Shown: piece by piece, positions 45,101 to 56,885 of the stretch
Layout: each line of letters starts with the position of its first letter
How positions within the stretch are numbered: position 1 is the first letter of the stretch
Source: Podarcis raffonei
Lineage: Eukaryota; Chordata; Lepidosauria; Squamata; Lacertidae
Reading direction: 5' to 3'
Length of the DNA stretch: 64,000 bases
NCBI RefSeq assembly: GCF_027172205.1
Contig: NC_070614.1
Coordinates: 33,408,001 to 33,472,000, forward strand
Program-made: the position numbers and the translations under genes
The notes under the pieces: generated by a model
Database searches by the model: none
What the model saw: the letters and a program-made list of their open reading frames with translations, nothing else
Told to the model about the DNA's origin: nothing

Positions 45101-47217
45101 TGACAATAAAGATATCGTATCGTATACCTCCCCTCCCACACACTTCATTAAGCCAATGCCTACCCACCAAGCCTTAAAAGTTGTGACGATTGCTAAGGGG
45201 GTAGGCGAAAACCAAGTGGCCAGTGCCAATTTGCCAAATGGAAAAATTCCTACCCGGCCCCTGATCAGGCGACCAATATCCGAAGCAAGGCCAAAGCAGC
45301 AACACCTACAAATAGGGATGGGTGGGCAGGTGTTTGGCAGCGCAAAGCAAGTGCCTGAGTCATGTCAAGCTGCCGCTTTTATAGGCCCCCACCAATCACG
45401 CTACCTACACTGATTGGCTCAAACAGGCCTGGTGTGATTGTGGGGCCATACAGACATGGCCTGTGGCATGCCCAGCACATTCAACCTGGTGGGGGTTGTC
45501 TCTGGGGCTCGTGCGCAACCAAGACCCTCATTAAAGAGGATCCCATTTGCAAAGTGACAACATTATTCATGAAGAACAAGCGAAGTTCAGAGGAGGGCAC
45601 AGCCCCATTGATCAATGTTTTTCTATAAACCATATTAAAACAATCATTCATGAAAATGCTTAGTCTGTTTCAAACGAGGAACACACAATAAGCTCAGTGA
45701 TCTTATCATTCAATGTCAAGAGCTGCTCTCTTGCAAACCATTTTTAAAAAATACTAATCTGCTTTCCATTTTTGTGGTCAGGTGCTGCCCCTTTCGGTGT
45801 GCAATGACAATTGCTATCCAGGCTTCAGTCGGAAAAAGAAGGAAGGAGAAAAATTTTGTTGTTATGATTGTGCTCCATGTCCAGAAGGAATGATATCTGG
45901 CCAGAAGGGTATGATAAGTAAAGGAATATAGGTTGTCCAAGTTTCTATGTGTCAATTAATTGAATGCATATAATTCTCCAGTTTACCTTTACATTCATCC
46001 TTCTCCCTCCATTTCCTCAACTTTGAGAAGACCGTACAGTGTTATAGGTTATTATTATTATTAGCAGCAGTAGTAACAGCAGTAGCAGTGTTGGGGGGGG
46101 GGGCAGAACAGAGGTTGGAAAGTAATGGAACAATTAAGAAAACCTGGCCTTAACTAATTGCTGTGGGAATGCAGTGAGGTATTCACCAATCCCTATATCG
46201 AAGCAGGTGGCAATTCAACAGCAGTTGTTTCAGATTATGACAGTATGGGGTTCCTTTTTATTAGATCATGTATAAAAATTGTGGAATACTTAAAAAGCCC
46301 TTTCCTTTCTTTCAGACATGGATGCCTGCATGAAATGTCCAGCAGACAAATATCCTAACAAAGATCAAAACCAATGCATTCCCCGAATTCTAAGCTACCT
46401 CTCTTATAAAGAACCTTTAGGAATTTTGCTTACTGTGTTGGCCATTTACTTCTCTGTGATCACAGCTTTAATCCTTGGAGCCTTTTGGCAGCACCAGGAC
46501 ACTCCAATTGTCAAAGCCAACAACCGAACCCTCACCTATATCCTCCTCTGCTCACTTCTACTTTGCTTCCTCTGTGCCTTGCTGTTCATTGGGCAGCCTG
46601 CACAGCTGACCTGCCTTCTCCGACAAATGGCTTTTGGTGTTGTCTTCTCAACCTCCCTTTCCTGTGTGTTGGCAAAAACCATCACTGTGGTTCTAGCATT
46701 CATGGCTACACAACCAGGATCTGGAATAAGAAAATGGGTAGGGAAAAGACTGGCAGATTCAATTGTCCTTTCTGGTTCATTTATTCAAATAGTCATTTGC
46801 ATGGTTTGGCTGATTTCTTCTCCTCCATTCCCAGATACAGACATGAGCTCTGTAAATGGGGAAATCATAGTGCTATGTAATGAGGGTTCAGCTGCCATGT
46901 TTTACTGTGTCTTGGGCTACACAGGCTTTCTGGCAATTGTCAGCTTCACTGTGGCTTTCTTTGCCAGAAAGTTACCCGACAGTTTCAATGAAGCCAAATT
47001 TATCACTTTCAGCATGCTGGTCTTTTGTACTGTTTGGCTGTCTTTTGTTCCAACTTATCTTAGCGCTAAAGGAAAATACATGGTGGCTGTGGAGATCTTC
47101 TCTATTTTGTGCTCTGGTGCTGGATTACTGAGTTCTATTTTCTTCCCCAAATGCTACATCATTATTCTGAGACCTGAGCTAAACAATAGGGAGCATTTAA
47201 TAAGGAGGGGGAAATAA
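40439..47217 (+). CDS. V2R-F, intact vomeronasal type-2 receptor (six exons)
   Basis: Exons 40439-40680, 41615-41906, 42371-43228, 43364-43591, 45782-45908 and 46316-47217 are all open, with canonical splice sites and matching phases. The product is about 882 residues: signal peptide ([13 protein letters not shown]), Venus-flytrap domain, cysteine-rich linker and seven helices. First of the plus-strand group. Intron 3 is only 135 nt; intron 4 (2190 nt) holds a retroelement fossil. Exon 3 ends MTRLWM|GTAATC where paralogues have PWE|GTAA, a small divergence that keeps the frame. Role: vomeronasal chemoreceptor, ligand unknown. Confidence 0.93.
41615..41906 (+). CDS. V2R-F exon 2
   Basis: 292 bp after [56 protein letters not shown]. 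Confidence 0.95.
42085..42240. repeat. (TCTTG)n/(TCTTA)n pentanucleotide repeat
   Basis: About 30 units in intron 2 of V2R-F, with two four-base TATC slips. It accounts for the poly-SYLIL frame at 42053-42295. Confidence 0.97.
42371..43228 (+). CDS. V2R-F exon 3, Venus-flytrap core
   Basis: 858 bp: [75 protein letters not shown] and [14 protein letters not shown]. The DDDYGDRF segment matches the ligand-domain loop of the family better than the minus-strand genes do. Confidence 0.94.
43364..43591 (+). CDS. V2R-F exon 4
   Basis: 228 bp: [55 protein letters not shown]. Confidence 0.95.
43592..44590. other. V2R-F intron 4, first part
   Basis: About 1 kb of AT-rich sequence without a gene. No repeat was recognised. 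Confidence 0.5.
44590..45560 (-). mobile_element. Ngaro/DIRS-type retroelement terminal-repeat fossil with nested insert
   Basis: On the minus strand it carries the same modules as 16195-16915: CTTTTATAGG-type promoter text, GGCAAATTGGCACTGGCCAC, and TAATCAATAAAGTTGTGGCC at the 3' side. A separate insert (about 44955-45125) ends in a poly-TTATGTAG stretch and GACAATAAAGATATCGTATC, a LINE-like tail. No coding part is present; it is a solo or deleted copy. Treated as a fossil. Confidence 0.65.
45782..45908 (+). CDS. V2R-F exon 5, cysteine-rich linker
   Basis: 127 bp: [20 protein letters not shown] then [22 protein letters not shown], donor AAGG|GTATGA. Confidence 0.95.
46316..47217 (+). CDS. 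V2R-F exon 6, seven-helix domain
   Basis: 902 bp after [82 protein letters not shown], ending HLIRRGK-TAA. Confidence 0.96.
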
Positions 47218-47256
47218 AGAATGGTTATAGTGATCTGTCTATTACTATTCAACTTA

Positions 47257-47503
47257 GCTGTTCGAAAGCATGTCAAAGTGCAAGTAGATAAATAGGTACC
47301 GCTCTGGCGGTAAGGTAAACAACGTTTCCATGAGCTGCTCTGGTTTGCCAGAGGCAGCTTAGTCATACTGGCCACATGATCTGGAAGCTTTCTGCGGACA
47401 AACACCGGCTCCCTCGGCCAGTAAAGCGAGATGAGCGACACAACCCCGGAGTCGTCTGTGACTGGACCTAACAGTTAGGGGTCCCTTTACCTTTACCTTT
47501 AAA
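47257..47503 (+). mobile_element. 5'-truncated SINE (Sauria-SINE type)
   Basis: Lacks the tRNA-like head and starts at AGCTGTTCGAAAGCATGTCA. It ends CCCTTTACCTTTACCTTTA. It begins 40 bp after the V2R-F stop codon, so it lies in the 3' UTR. Confidence 0.88.
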
Positions 47504-48029
47504 ATTGAACAAGTGTAACATTATTTGTGAAATTGTGTTTTCACCTATAACTATGTATCTATGTATGTGTGTGCATATTTGTATAATGTTACAGGTTGGG
47601 GGGGGTGTCAGTCTGCATGATACTATGGGTCCCTTCAATTACTTGGTGTCCTGTACCCAGTTAAGTATAAAGGTTGATGGAGGAATATATTGTTCACTAG
47701 GCAAGTATAAAATAATGAGCTTGCCACTTAAGTACTTTCGTTAGTGTAACTAAAAAAGTTACTGTGTGCCAATACATGGACCTTTCCACCTCACCTGGCT
47801 GGTAGTTAAAAGGACAAAAGCCAGGATAAGTTGTGTGAGAGTTGAGCTGAAAGAGGCTATAGGCTCAGGTTGTATACACTCTACAAGGTCCAGATCAAGA
47901 ATTCCACTTGCAGCAAGACACACCCTAGCTGCACCACTGCAGTCTTAAGAGATGTGAGTGCACAATGGTAGCTTGTGATCAACAACAATAAAAGACACAA
48001 ATTGAAAGATATGACTAAAAATAACTATA
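47504..48029. other. Spacer after V2R-F
   Basis: No gene or repeat was recognised. An AATAAAAG at about 47984 could serve as a distal polyadenylation signal of V2R-F, but this is speculative. Confidence 0.35.
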
Positions 48030-48271
48030 CAGTGGTACCTCGGGTTACATACGCTTCAGGTTACATTCACTTCAGGTTACACATTCCACTAACCCAGAAA
48101 TAGTGCTTCAGATTAAGAACTTTGCTTCAGGATAAGAACAGAAATCGGGCTCCGGCAGCATGGTGGCAGCAGGAGGCCCCATTAGCTAAAGTGGTGCTTC
48201 AGGTTAAGAACAGTTTCAGGTTAAGAATGGATTTCCGGAATGAATTAAGTACTTAACCCGAGGTACCACTG
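48030..48271. mobile_element. Tigger-like MITE, uninterrupted copy
   Basis: 242 bp with inverted ends CAGTGGTACCTCGGGTTACA and ...TTAACCCGAGGTACCACTG, flanked by TA. No coding capacity. This is the best preserved member in the window. Confidence 0.88.
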
Positions 48272-48289
48272 TATATTTTTTCTCGATCA

Positions 48290-48400
48290 AAAATATAATA
48301 ATAATAATAATACTTAATTATACCCCACCCATCTGGTTTCCCCAGCCACTCTAGGAGGTTCCCAACAAAAATAAAAGCAGAATAAAACATTTTAAAGCAA
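48290..48400 (-). mobile_element. LINE 3' end, antisense
   Basis: ATAATAATAATAATAC followed by TATACCCCACCCATCTGGTT and TCCCCAGCCACTCTAGG is the reverse complement of the LINE terminus at 24190-24304. Confidence 0.82.
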
Positions 48401-49600
48401 ATGAAGTGCTGTCACCATGGTTGCCTCTTTTTGTCTCCATAAACAACTAATTGATCCATAGCATGGCATAGTTTAAGACAGGGTGGCAACTTGAATAGAA
48501 TATTGTGGGGGTGCAGGTAAGCCCCCGCCGTGCATAATTAATCACAGGGTAATCCTATGCATGTTTACACAGAAAATTTCACTGGGTTTAATGAAGCTTG
48601 CATGCTAGCCTCATAAATTGGATTCAGTGTATATTAATTTGAGATACACATTCCTATTGAATATCATGATTATGCTTTTAAATTGTGCAAAATGCTTTCA
48701 AGATGAGCACGTTCCCCAAGGCCTGCAGGGGAATACATATATAAACATGGAAACATACACAGTTCTGTCTTCATGGATGGATTGTGCACACAATTTCCTG
48801 GTGAATGTTCACAGTTGCTGTTATGCACATTAGCTGCTCAATACATGCACACACACATTCTTCCAGCTGATGAGAATGCTACAGTTCCACAGATCTCACA
48901 AAGTCACATTAAGTCCACAATTAAAAATGGTGTCTAGACAACAAAGCAATGCTATGACAGGGCAGAAGAGAAATTCTGTGGCAGAGAAACTTGCTTCATG
49001 CCCTTGCTGATAATGTCTTGGGGGAAATGAGAGAGCTTATAATAGTGGGAATGCACGACCCCCCTAGAATTCCCCATTTTGCTCTTCACCACCAACGGAA
49101 CAATGCCGATGCTATATCTATGCCACTGTGCATATACTGGAGGCCCCAATCCCACAGGTGGACTTCTCTCTGTGTGGGTAGAAAGACTTTTCTTTAACTT
49201 TTGCTGGATATAGGACTACAGTGGCAATCAAGTTACAGTGAAAGTATCATTCTTTCCCACTTCTGCTAAAAGTGATGTCTGGCAAAACACAGTGCTCTGA
49301 GAAGATGATTTTGAACCTGGTAATTATATCAGATTATTGTTTTCATCAAATATCTAGTCAAATCCCATGTGGATTATCTCAGAATACAAACACAATCAAT
49401 AACATGGTCTGAAAATTTACATAAAATAAATACAAGCCACTCATGAGGAGCTCTGAACATGCAGGCTTTCATAAGTCAATTTTTTGGCACTTGCCTTTTT
49501 ATGAAAATAATCCTGAGGCATTGAAGGAAATTTTTTAGAGACCAACTGATGTTGGATGAAAGAGAGAAAGTAGATATTCAGCATCACAATTGGCGCCTAG
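48401..49600. other. Spacer between V2R-F and V2R-G
   Basis: No supported gene. The frames at 48618-49197 are short and unspliced. It presumably holds the V2R-G promoter; no clear TATA box was seen near 49600. Confidence 0.5.
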
Positions 49601-49833
49601 ATGGCAGATACATTTTTGCTGCTTATCCTATTCTTCTTGTGGCTACAACTTTCTCCAACTGATTGCAAGAAACATTCTGTTGTATGCACCATAAATGATC
49701 CGTTCCAGTTTCCATACCAGTATTATCAGAGAGGAGAACTAATCATTGGAGTGATTGCTTCTCAATTTGGTTGTGTAAATGATGAAATATATTTCTGGGA
49801 CCACCCTAAAACAGAGTTTGTAGATGAATTTAT
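49601..49833 (+). CDS. V2R-G exon 1
   Basis: [20 protein letters not shown], then [20 protein letters not shown], ending DEF-AT|GTAAGA. Confidence 0.93.
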
Positions 49834-50767
49834 GTAAGAAAATCACTGTTGCCCTCGATGGCATACTTTTCCACTGCAAGAATTTACTTCAGGAAGCAGT
49901 CTGCATATGATATTTTTGAGGTTGCATTTAAGCATGTTCAAAGTAATATATTTGCTTCCTTCAACTTTATGATCTTCATATCTTCTTCTCTGTTATTTTT
50001 CTCCCCCTCTTGTGAATTCTTTCTTCTGTTTCCAAAACATGTTAGTGTATTTTGTAATTTCCTTCCTATTTTATCTTCAGCCTTCCTTATGAGTGCCCTT
50101 TCATCCTACATATGTATGTTTTCACATTGCATCAAAGTTTCCCCTCTTAGCCTCCATTGTTTATTCTATCAGTCAAAATGAGTTACATGGGCCTAGATTT
50201 GGCTAAATTGGGGTAATGGATTTTATTTGAAAGCAGGGCAGAGGCAGAAGTTATATGTTTTATTTCCATACTTCTTTCTTTGCTTTAATATTGCTGGGTA
50301 ATATTAATATTGGAAGAAAGATGGGGAGAAAAATAACCAAGACACAAAGTTACCAGTGTGCTCAAAAGCTGGAAAGGAAGAACTGACTCTTTCATCCTGA
50401 AATGTTTAATATCATTCAGATGTTTTACTCTTCCTTAGTGCAATACCAAAGAACTACCAGCATGTTCTCTCCTTGGTATTTTCTGTGAAGCAGATAAATG
50501 AGAACCCCAAGATCCTACCAAATGTCAGTCTGGGATTCCACATCTATGAAAGCTACACAGATGCAAGGATGACTTTTCAGAACACCATGAAACTTTTGAC
50601 AACAGCAGAAAGAATTGTCCCAAACTTCAAATGTAACAAAAATGAGAATATGATAACTGTTATTGCAGGACTAGACTCTGAAATCTCCCTTCACATGGCT
50701 AGTATCTTAGGTCTATACAAGATTCCACAGGTAGGCTGAGCATGTGGGCTATTTAACTCACCTGACA

Positions 50768-50818
<51 letters not shown>

Positions 50819-53800
50819 AACCTTGCTGGATAACCTTTAGAATTTATTTCTCCTTTTTTCTGAGGGAAAAAAGTGATGGTGTGAGAGAAATATATTACTG
50901 ACAACCAAGTGTCAGGATGGGGAAAATTACATGAATCTTTATGATGTGGATGAGCTGCATGACCTATGCCAGGACTTGCAAATCCATGAAAACTTCCAGT
51001 GCTGCCTCTTAGGAAATGCCCCAGAGGAAGAGTCTGTCCTTTCTTTCTTTTCTAACTAAGTCTTGAGCCCTCCTAGAAATAAGAGTTCGGGGCTTAATAT
51101 GCAGAGACATTCTAAGCAATTTCTGACATGTGGCTACTTTGCATATTTTTGCTACTAGTGGTGTTATTAGACAACAACAGCATGTGGGGTGGGGGGGTGA
51201 CCTCCATGATCATAATTAGCATGATAAACATGAATTAGTCATATGTGTTTCAAATTATTCCTATATAAAAAAACTATTTTTTCTTCATGAAATTCTTATG
51301 TGTTACAGCTAGTCAGCAGATATTTTGATTAATTACTATTTAGTATTATGTCTACTATTTAGCATTAAATCTGTCTACCATGGTGAAACTGACCTCTTTC
51401 TTTTTAGGTTGCTTACAGTATATTAGCTCCTGTTTTGAGTAATGAATCTCAACTCCCATCCTTCTACCGGATTGTCCCCAATGAAGCCCATCAATACATT
51501 GGTCTTGTCCATCTTCTTCTACATTTCCAGTGGACATGGGTGGGGATTGTTGCATCAGATAATGACAATGGTGAAAAGTTCATGCTGACTTTAACACCAA
51601 TGCTTTTCCAGCATGGAATCTGTACTGCCTTCAATGAAAAAACTCCAGCCATATCTCAAGTTATAGACAATTTTAGTTCATTAGTACTCATCCAGGCCAA
51701 ATCCTTTTTCTGGACCGTCTCAAAAGTTAAAGTATTGGTTGTATGTGCAGAACCTCAGACCATGACAACACTGATATGGATGGCATTTTTATATTCATTC
51801 TTAGATGGTACTAAAGAGTTTTCTATACATAAAGTATGGATCATGACAGCCCAGTGGAATTTCTCATTGGAAACAATGCAAAGAGATTTTGATATACAAG
51901 CCTTCAATGGTGCCTTATCTTTTGCAGTTCACTCAAACAAAGTGCCAGGCTTTACACAATTCTTGCAGGTCCTTCATCCTAGCTATCCCAAAGGAGATGG
52001 TTTTCTCAGGATCTTCTGGCAAAAGGCATTCAACTGCCTATTTTCTGATTCCAATGAGCAGAAGCAAAGGATGGCTGCTTGCACTGGTCAAGAGAAGCTG
52101 GACAGTCTCCCTGATGCTCTTTTTGAAATGAGCATGACTGGCCAAAGTTACAGCCTTTATAATGCAGTCTATGCCATAGCACATTCTTTACATAAAATTT
52201 ACTTATCTAGGCTAAAGCACAGAATGATGGCAGGTGGAAGTAGTTTGGATGCTCCAAATGTGGAACCTTGGCAGGTAAATTTCACACCCAGAATCTTGTC
52301 ATGCCTAATGTAATATGTTATGATGCTCAGTTCATGGAGAATATCAGTAAAACAGAATAAGGCCACATCCAGCTGTCTCTTCCATACATTGCTTTGCCCC
52401 CTCACTGAAAGCACCTCAGAAGGCTACAAATGAAGATTTTCACATTCTACTTTCTATGCATTCAGAAATTAATTTGAGTTTCAAACAATCCCTGTAGTAT
52501 GTGTACTTCACATGAGGATTATCGGTTGAAAATAGGTTCCTAGTTTTGCTCCACTGAGCTAGTTGTGGTAAACAAAAATAAAGCTGAGTCAGAGCAAATA
52601 GAAAACAAATTTGGAATGTTTATTAAATCAAAGTGCAGAAATTATGGAAATACATGAACTCAGCAATAAATATTAGAATAACAATAATGTATTTATGAAA
52701 TATGAAAAATATTACATTAGGTTGTCAAATAAGCCTAACAAACCAAAGCATGTATATTACTAAGGTTCAAATTTCATTCTCCTTAAACTCTTATCTGTTT
52801 TTTCCTCTCTCTCGTGCAAGGGGGGAAATGCACTTTTGTCATTCTGTTAAATCTACCTCTGTCTCTTCAAATCTAGCTTCACTCTGTCCTGAAGAGAATC
52901 TCATTTAACAATACTGCTGGTGATACTGTGTCCTTTGATAAAAATGGTGAATTAGCAGCTGGATTTGATATAATAAACTGGGTTACCTTCCCAAACCAAT
53001 CCTTTCTCAAAGTGAAAGTAGGAAGGGTGGATCCACAGGCATCTCTTGGAGAAGTGTTCACCGTGAAGGAGGAAGCCATCACATGGCACAGCACCTTTAA
53101 TCAGGTGGGATTGAACTATATACTTATATGAGTGTGCAAAGCATAATTCCCGTATAGAGTCAGCCTTCAAGAATGTAAAGAAACTGAACCTATAAATTTG
53201 CTGTCACTGAATTAAAAGAGTTTGAGATGTAAAGTCACGATCCTATACATATTTAGGAATAAGCTGCATTGAAACAAAAGGGACTTGTCAGGTTTCAGTT
53301 TGAGTTCCTCTTCTAATGGTCTAATCTTCCTTTCAAATTTTCTGATGAGTCTCTTCGCTTCTTATCTCAATTCCACTAGCTTCAGATTAAGCATTTTTTT
53401 TAGGGGACCCAAAATAGATGAGCCTTCATGATAGGTGGAACTCTCCTCCTCTGCAGCTGTGACACAGCTGGAAATTCACTCTCCATCTCTCATTGGTTCG
53501 ACACAAAGAGATGATTTACAATTTATGCATATTGTGTATTATGAGTAATCGCAAAGTTATAATCTACTGCTAACTTTGAAAGTCAATAAATATTTCAAAC
53601 TTTATTGAGAAAGTTTCCCTCCTTTAATAGTACTTATATATATATAACTATTCAAAACCTTTTATTTCTTGGTGTTATAATTAAAAAGTAGAGAGCCCAG
53701 TTTGCTTTCTCTTTAGTCTTATTAAAGAGAAACTGAACATCCAAGCACATCATTCAGTAGCACAGTCCAACCCCACACAGTGTAGCTCTTCAAACTGCCC

Positions 53801-56412
53801 TCTTCCACAAACAGTTCTGTGGACTGGATTGCCACTTGCTCTGATTCAGCAGTAAAAAGCAGGTTTGTAGGGAAATGCTGAGGGGAAAGAAAGAAAAAGG
53901 ACACAGAATTGGAAAGCCAGGATCTGTGCCTAGAAATGTAGAGCACACGTAAGTGCGAATGAGCCCCTACTCAACAAACATAAATCAAGTCTGAAAAATG
54001 AAATACATGATCTATCATTTTTATGAACAGGTGAAGCCCCTTGCTCTGTGCAACAACCATTGCTATCCAGGCTACAGCAGAAAAAAGAAGGAGGGATTGC
54101 CATTTTGTTGCTATGATTGCACTCCATGTCCAGATGGGATGATTTCAAACCAAAAGGGTAGGAGACATCATGTACAGTCTGATAAAATATTACCCAGTTA
54201 TTTCATTATGCCCCCTTTAGCAGTTCATCTCTCCTACTCAGAAGAGCAGTTAAGACAACTCATCAAGATACAACTCCTAACACACCACTCAAATGCTAAT
54301 TCTGAGAGTTAGAGCATCATGTGGCTGCACCACCTCAATGTGGCGGGCAAGTCAGACCCCTTGATAAGGAGATCTTTGTTCTAGACTTTGTTATTTGCTG
54401 CATGTTTTGAAAAGTAAAATCTCTGGTAGAGTTCTCTCACCAGAGTATTTCCCCAAAACTTGGGTCTTGGTTTCAGGATTCAACACTAAATTGAGAATTC
54501 ACAAACAACTCCCACTTTTTCTGGAGTCAGGAGACACATGTGAATCAATCCTGTGGCCAATGGGTGATGTAGACAACCCATATTAGCCTTCAGTATTTTC
54601 ATACCATTTCTCTGTTGCAATGGTGGGTTGGTTGATTGATTCCCACTACATGGTTTATTTTATTAATGTCCATGGTATTTCATGTTTTCACTTTTTATGC
54701 AGGCAGTGACAATTTTAGGTGCATCCAGCTGATGTGTGATAACTGACACATGGGTCCTTTTGGACCCAGAAAAGGGCAGACAGAGTGATGCGTGCTTATG
54801 AGTGCTGCATCAATGTGCACGAGTGACAGGAATGTAACCACTGCACAAAATGGTCACTGCTTCTATCATTTTTATTACACATCATTCAGCAGCTCAAATA
54901 TTTATGTTTCCACAAAGGCAGTATTTCAAAGAAGAATAGTTTAAAAGGATATAGAAATTTGAGCTAGCCTGTGCATCATCCTAATCTGATGAAGCGCCAC
55001 AGTGCCAGGTGTCAAGGTGAGTTAAGCAGATCCACAGGTCTGGCAGAACGGCAAAGAGGCCAGGGCACCCCACTCTGCCCAGTGAAATCCCTAACACTCA
55101 ATAAAGTTACTAAGGCAAGCAAAGAAAATACAATTATGCAAATAGAAACCTAGGAGAGGTGTGGGAGCTTTCCCGTGTTTTGCAGTCTCTGCCATATGTA
55201 TGATGATTTCCCCATTGGACTGAAGTCACACTAAAGTGCAATGAGCTCCACGCTCTCGGGGAACAAGTTGGTCCCTTGATGTCAAGGTGGTGAACCTGGA
55301 AAAGGTAGGAGAGGCAGAGAAAGTAGTGGCTGAGAACTTCAGGGATGTTGTAGCCATTGGCCCAATCCAGTAGACTCTACTGATGTACTTAGTGTGTCTA
55401 CACACAATGCCATACAATGGAGATAGATGCATCTACTTCATTTTCAAGAGTGAATAAGGTCAGAATAATTGATGGCAAAAATTCAAGAATACATATATCT
55501 TTTTTTTCCCCAGACACTGATGAATGTTTCAGGTGCCCAGAAGATCAATTTCCAAACAAGAACCAAGATCAATGTATTTCAAAGTTTCTAAATTTCCTCA
55601 CTTTCTCAGAACCATTGGGGATCACTTTTGTTTTCTTGGCCCTCTCTTTCTCTCTGATCACGGCTTTGGTGCTAGGAATTTTCATCAAGCACAGGGACAC
55701 TCCCATTGTCAAAGCCAACAATTGTGACCTCACCTATGTTCTGCTCATCTCCCTATTTCTTTGCTTCCTCTGCTCCTTGCTATTCCTGGGAAAACCTCAT
55801 GCAGTGACATGTTCTTTACGACAAACTGCTTTTGGCATAATTTACTCAGTGGCTGTTTCATGCATATTATCAAAAACCATAACTGTGGTCCTGGCTTTCA
55901 TGGCTACTAAACCAGGATCCAGTATGAGGAAATGGGTGGGGAAAAGGCTGGCCAACTGTATTCTACTTAGTTGCTTCCTTATTCAAACTGGCATCTGTGT
56001 TCTATGGCTCTGTACTGCTCCTCCATTCCCAGATTTCAACATGAAATCTGTGGTGAAAGAAATCATAGTAGAATGCAATGAAGGATCAGTCACAATGTTT
56101 TATTGTGTTCTGGGTTACCTGTGGCTCCTGGCCATAGTTAGCTTCATTGTGGCTTTTCAGGCCAGGAAGCTGCCAGACAGTTTCAATGAAGCCAAGTTTA
56201 TCACATTCAGCATGCTGGTCTTTTGCAGTATTTGGTTGTCCTTTGTGCCTTCTTACCTGAGCACCAAGGGGAAATACATGGTGGCTGTGGAGATCTTCTC
56301 CATCTTGGCCTCTGGTGCTGGGTTACTTGGCTGTATCTTTTCTCCAAAATGCTACATCATTATCCTTAGGCCAGAGTTAAACAGCAAGGACCTCTTAACT
56401 AGGAGACATTAG
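49601..56412 (+). CDS. V2R-G, intact vomeronasal type-2 receptor (six exons)
   Basis: Exons 49601-49833, 50439-50730, 51408-52274, 52877-53104, 54031-54157 and 55514-56412. Every exon is open, splice sites are canonical and phases match V2R-F. The product is about 881 residues with a signal peptide ([19 protein letters not shown]), Venus-flytrap domain, linker and seven helices. With V2R-H it forms a closer pair: exon 1 has [16 protein letters not shown] here and FQLPYEYYQEGDLIVG there. The introns are compact and nearly free of recognised repeats. Predicted vomeronasal chemoreceptor, ligand unknown. Confidence 0.94.
50439..50730 (+). CDS. V2R-G exon 2
   Basis: 292 bp after [55 protein letters not shown]. 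Confidence 0.95.
50769..50814. repeat. (AT)n microsatellite
   Basis: About 22 AT units just inside intron 2 of V2R-G. Confidence 0.97.
51408..52274 (+). CDS. V2R-G exon 3, Venus-flytrap core
   Basis: 867 bp: [88 protein letters not shown]. Confidence 0.95.
52877..53104 (+). CDS. V2R-G exon 4
   Basis: 228 bp: [55 protein letters not shown]. Confidence 0.95.
54031..54157 (+). CDS. V2R-G exon 5, cysteine-rich linker
   Basis: 127 bp after [26 protein letters not shown] then [22 protein letters not shown], donor AAGG|GTAGGA. Confidence 0.95.
54158..55513. other. V2R-G intron 5
   Basis: 1356 nt with no gene or repeat that I recognise. It ends in a strong TTTTTTTTCCCCAG acceptor. Confidence 0.55.
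55514..56412 (+). CDS. V2R-G exon 6, seven-helix domain
   Basis: 899 bp: [76 protein letters not shown], ending LLTRRH-TAG. The open frame extends 5' of the acceptor to 55417 by chance. Confidence 0.96.
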
Positions 56413-56651
56413 CAAGGTTATACTTAATGTTTCATATTTATTTAGTCAAAAGTCCTTTACACAAAGTCATTTATTGTAATAACAGCAATACTTTGGAACA
56501 CTGTTCTCCTCTGAAATCAGCCAGGGAACAACAAATCTGATATTATACTGTCAGCTCAAAATGTTTATTTAATCTAGCAATTTTAGTTGATTAATTTGAT
56601 CAATCTTCTTTTGTATTTTATTAATTCATGATGAATTATGAATTTATGATG

Positions 56652-56874
56652 AATTATGAGAAGACTCCCTGGAAAAGACCCTGATGTTGGGAAAGATGGA
56701 GGGCACAAGGAGAAGGGGACAACAGAGGATGAGATGGTTGGATAGTGTTCTTGAAGCTACCAGCATGAGTTTGACCAAACTGCGGGAGGCAGTGGAAGAC
56801 AGGAGTGCCTGGCGTGCTCTGGTCCATGGGGTCACAAAGAGTCAGACACGACTAAACGACTAAACAACAACAAC
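56652..56874 (+). mobile_element. BovB (RTE-type) LINE 3' end
   Basis: GAAGACTCCCTGGAAAAGAC, GGAGGGCACAAGGAGAAGGG, CTCTGGTCCATGGGGTCACA and AGAGTCAGACACGACTAAAC then a CAA repeat are diagnostic of the BovB terminus. Target duplication AATTTATGATG lies at 56641-56651 and 56875-56885. It is 5'-truncated and looks fairly young. Confidence 0.92.
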
Positions 56875-56885
56875 AATTTATGATG

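Noticed and set aside
46485-47131. Alternative plus-strand frames inside V2R-F exon 6
   Set aside because: Shadows of the real frame, which has the V2R motifs over its full length.
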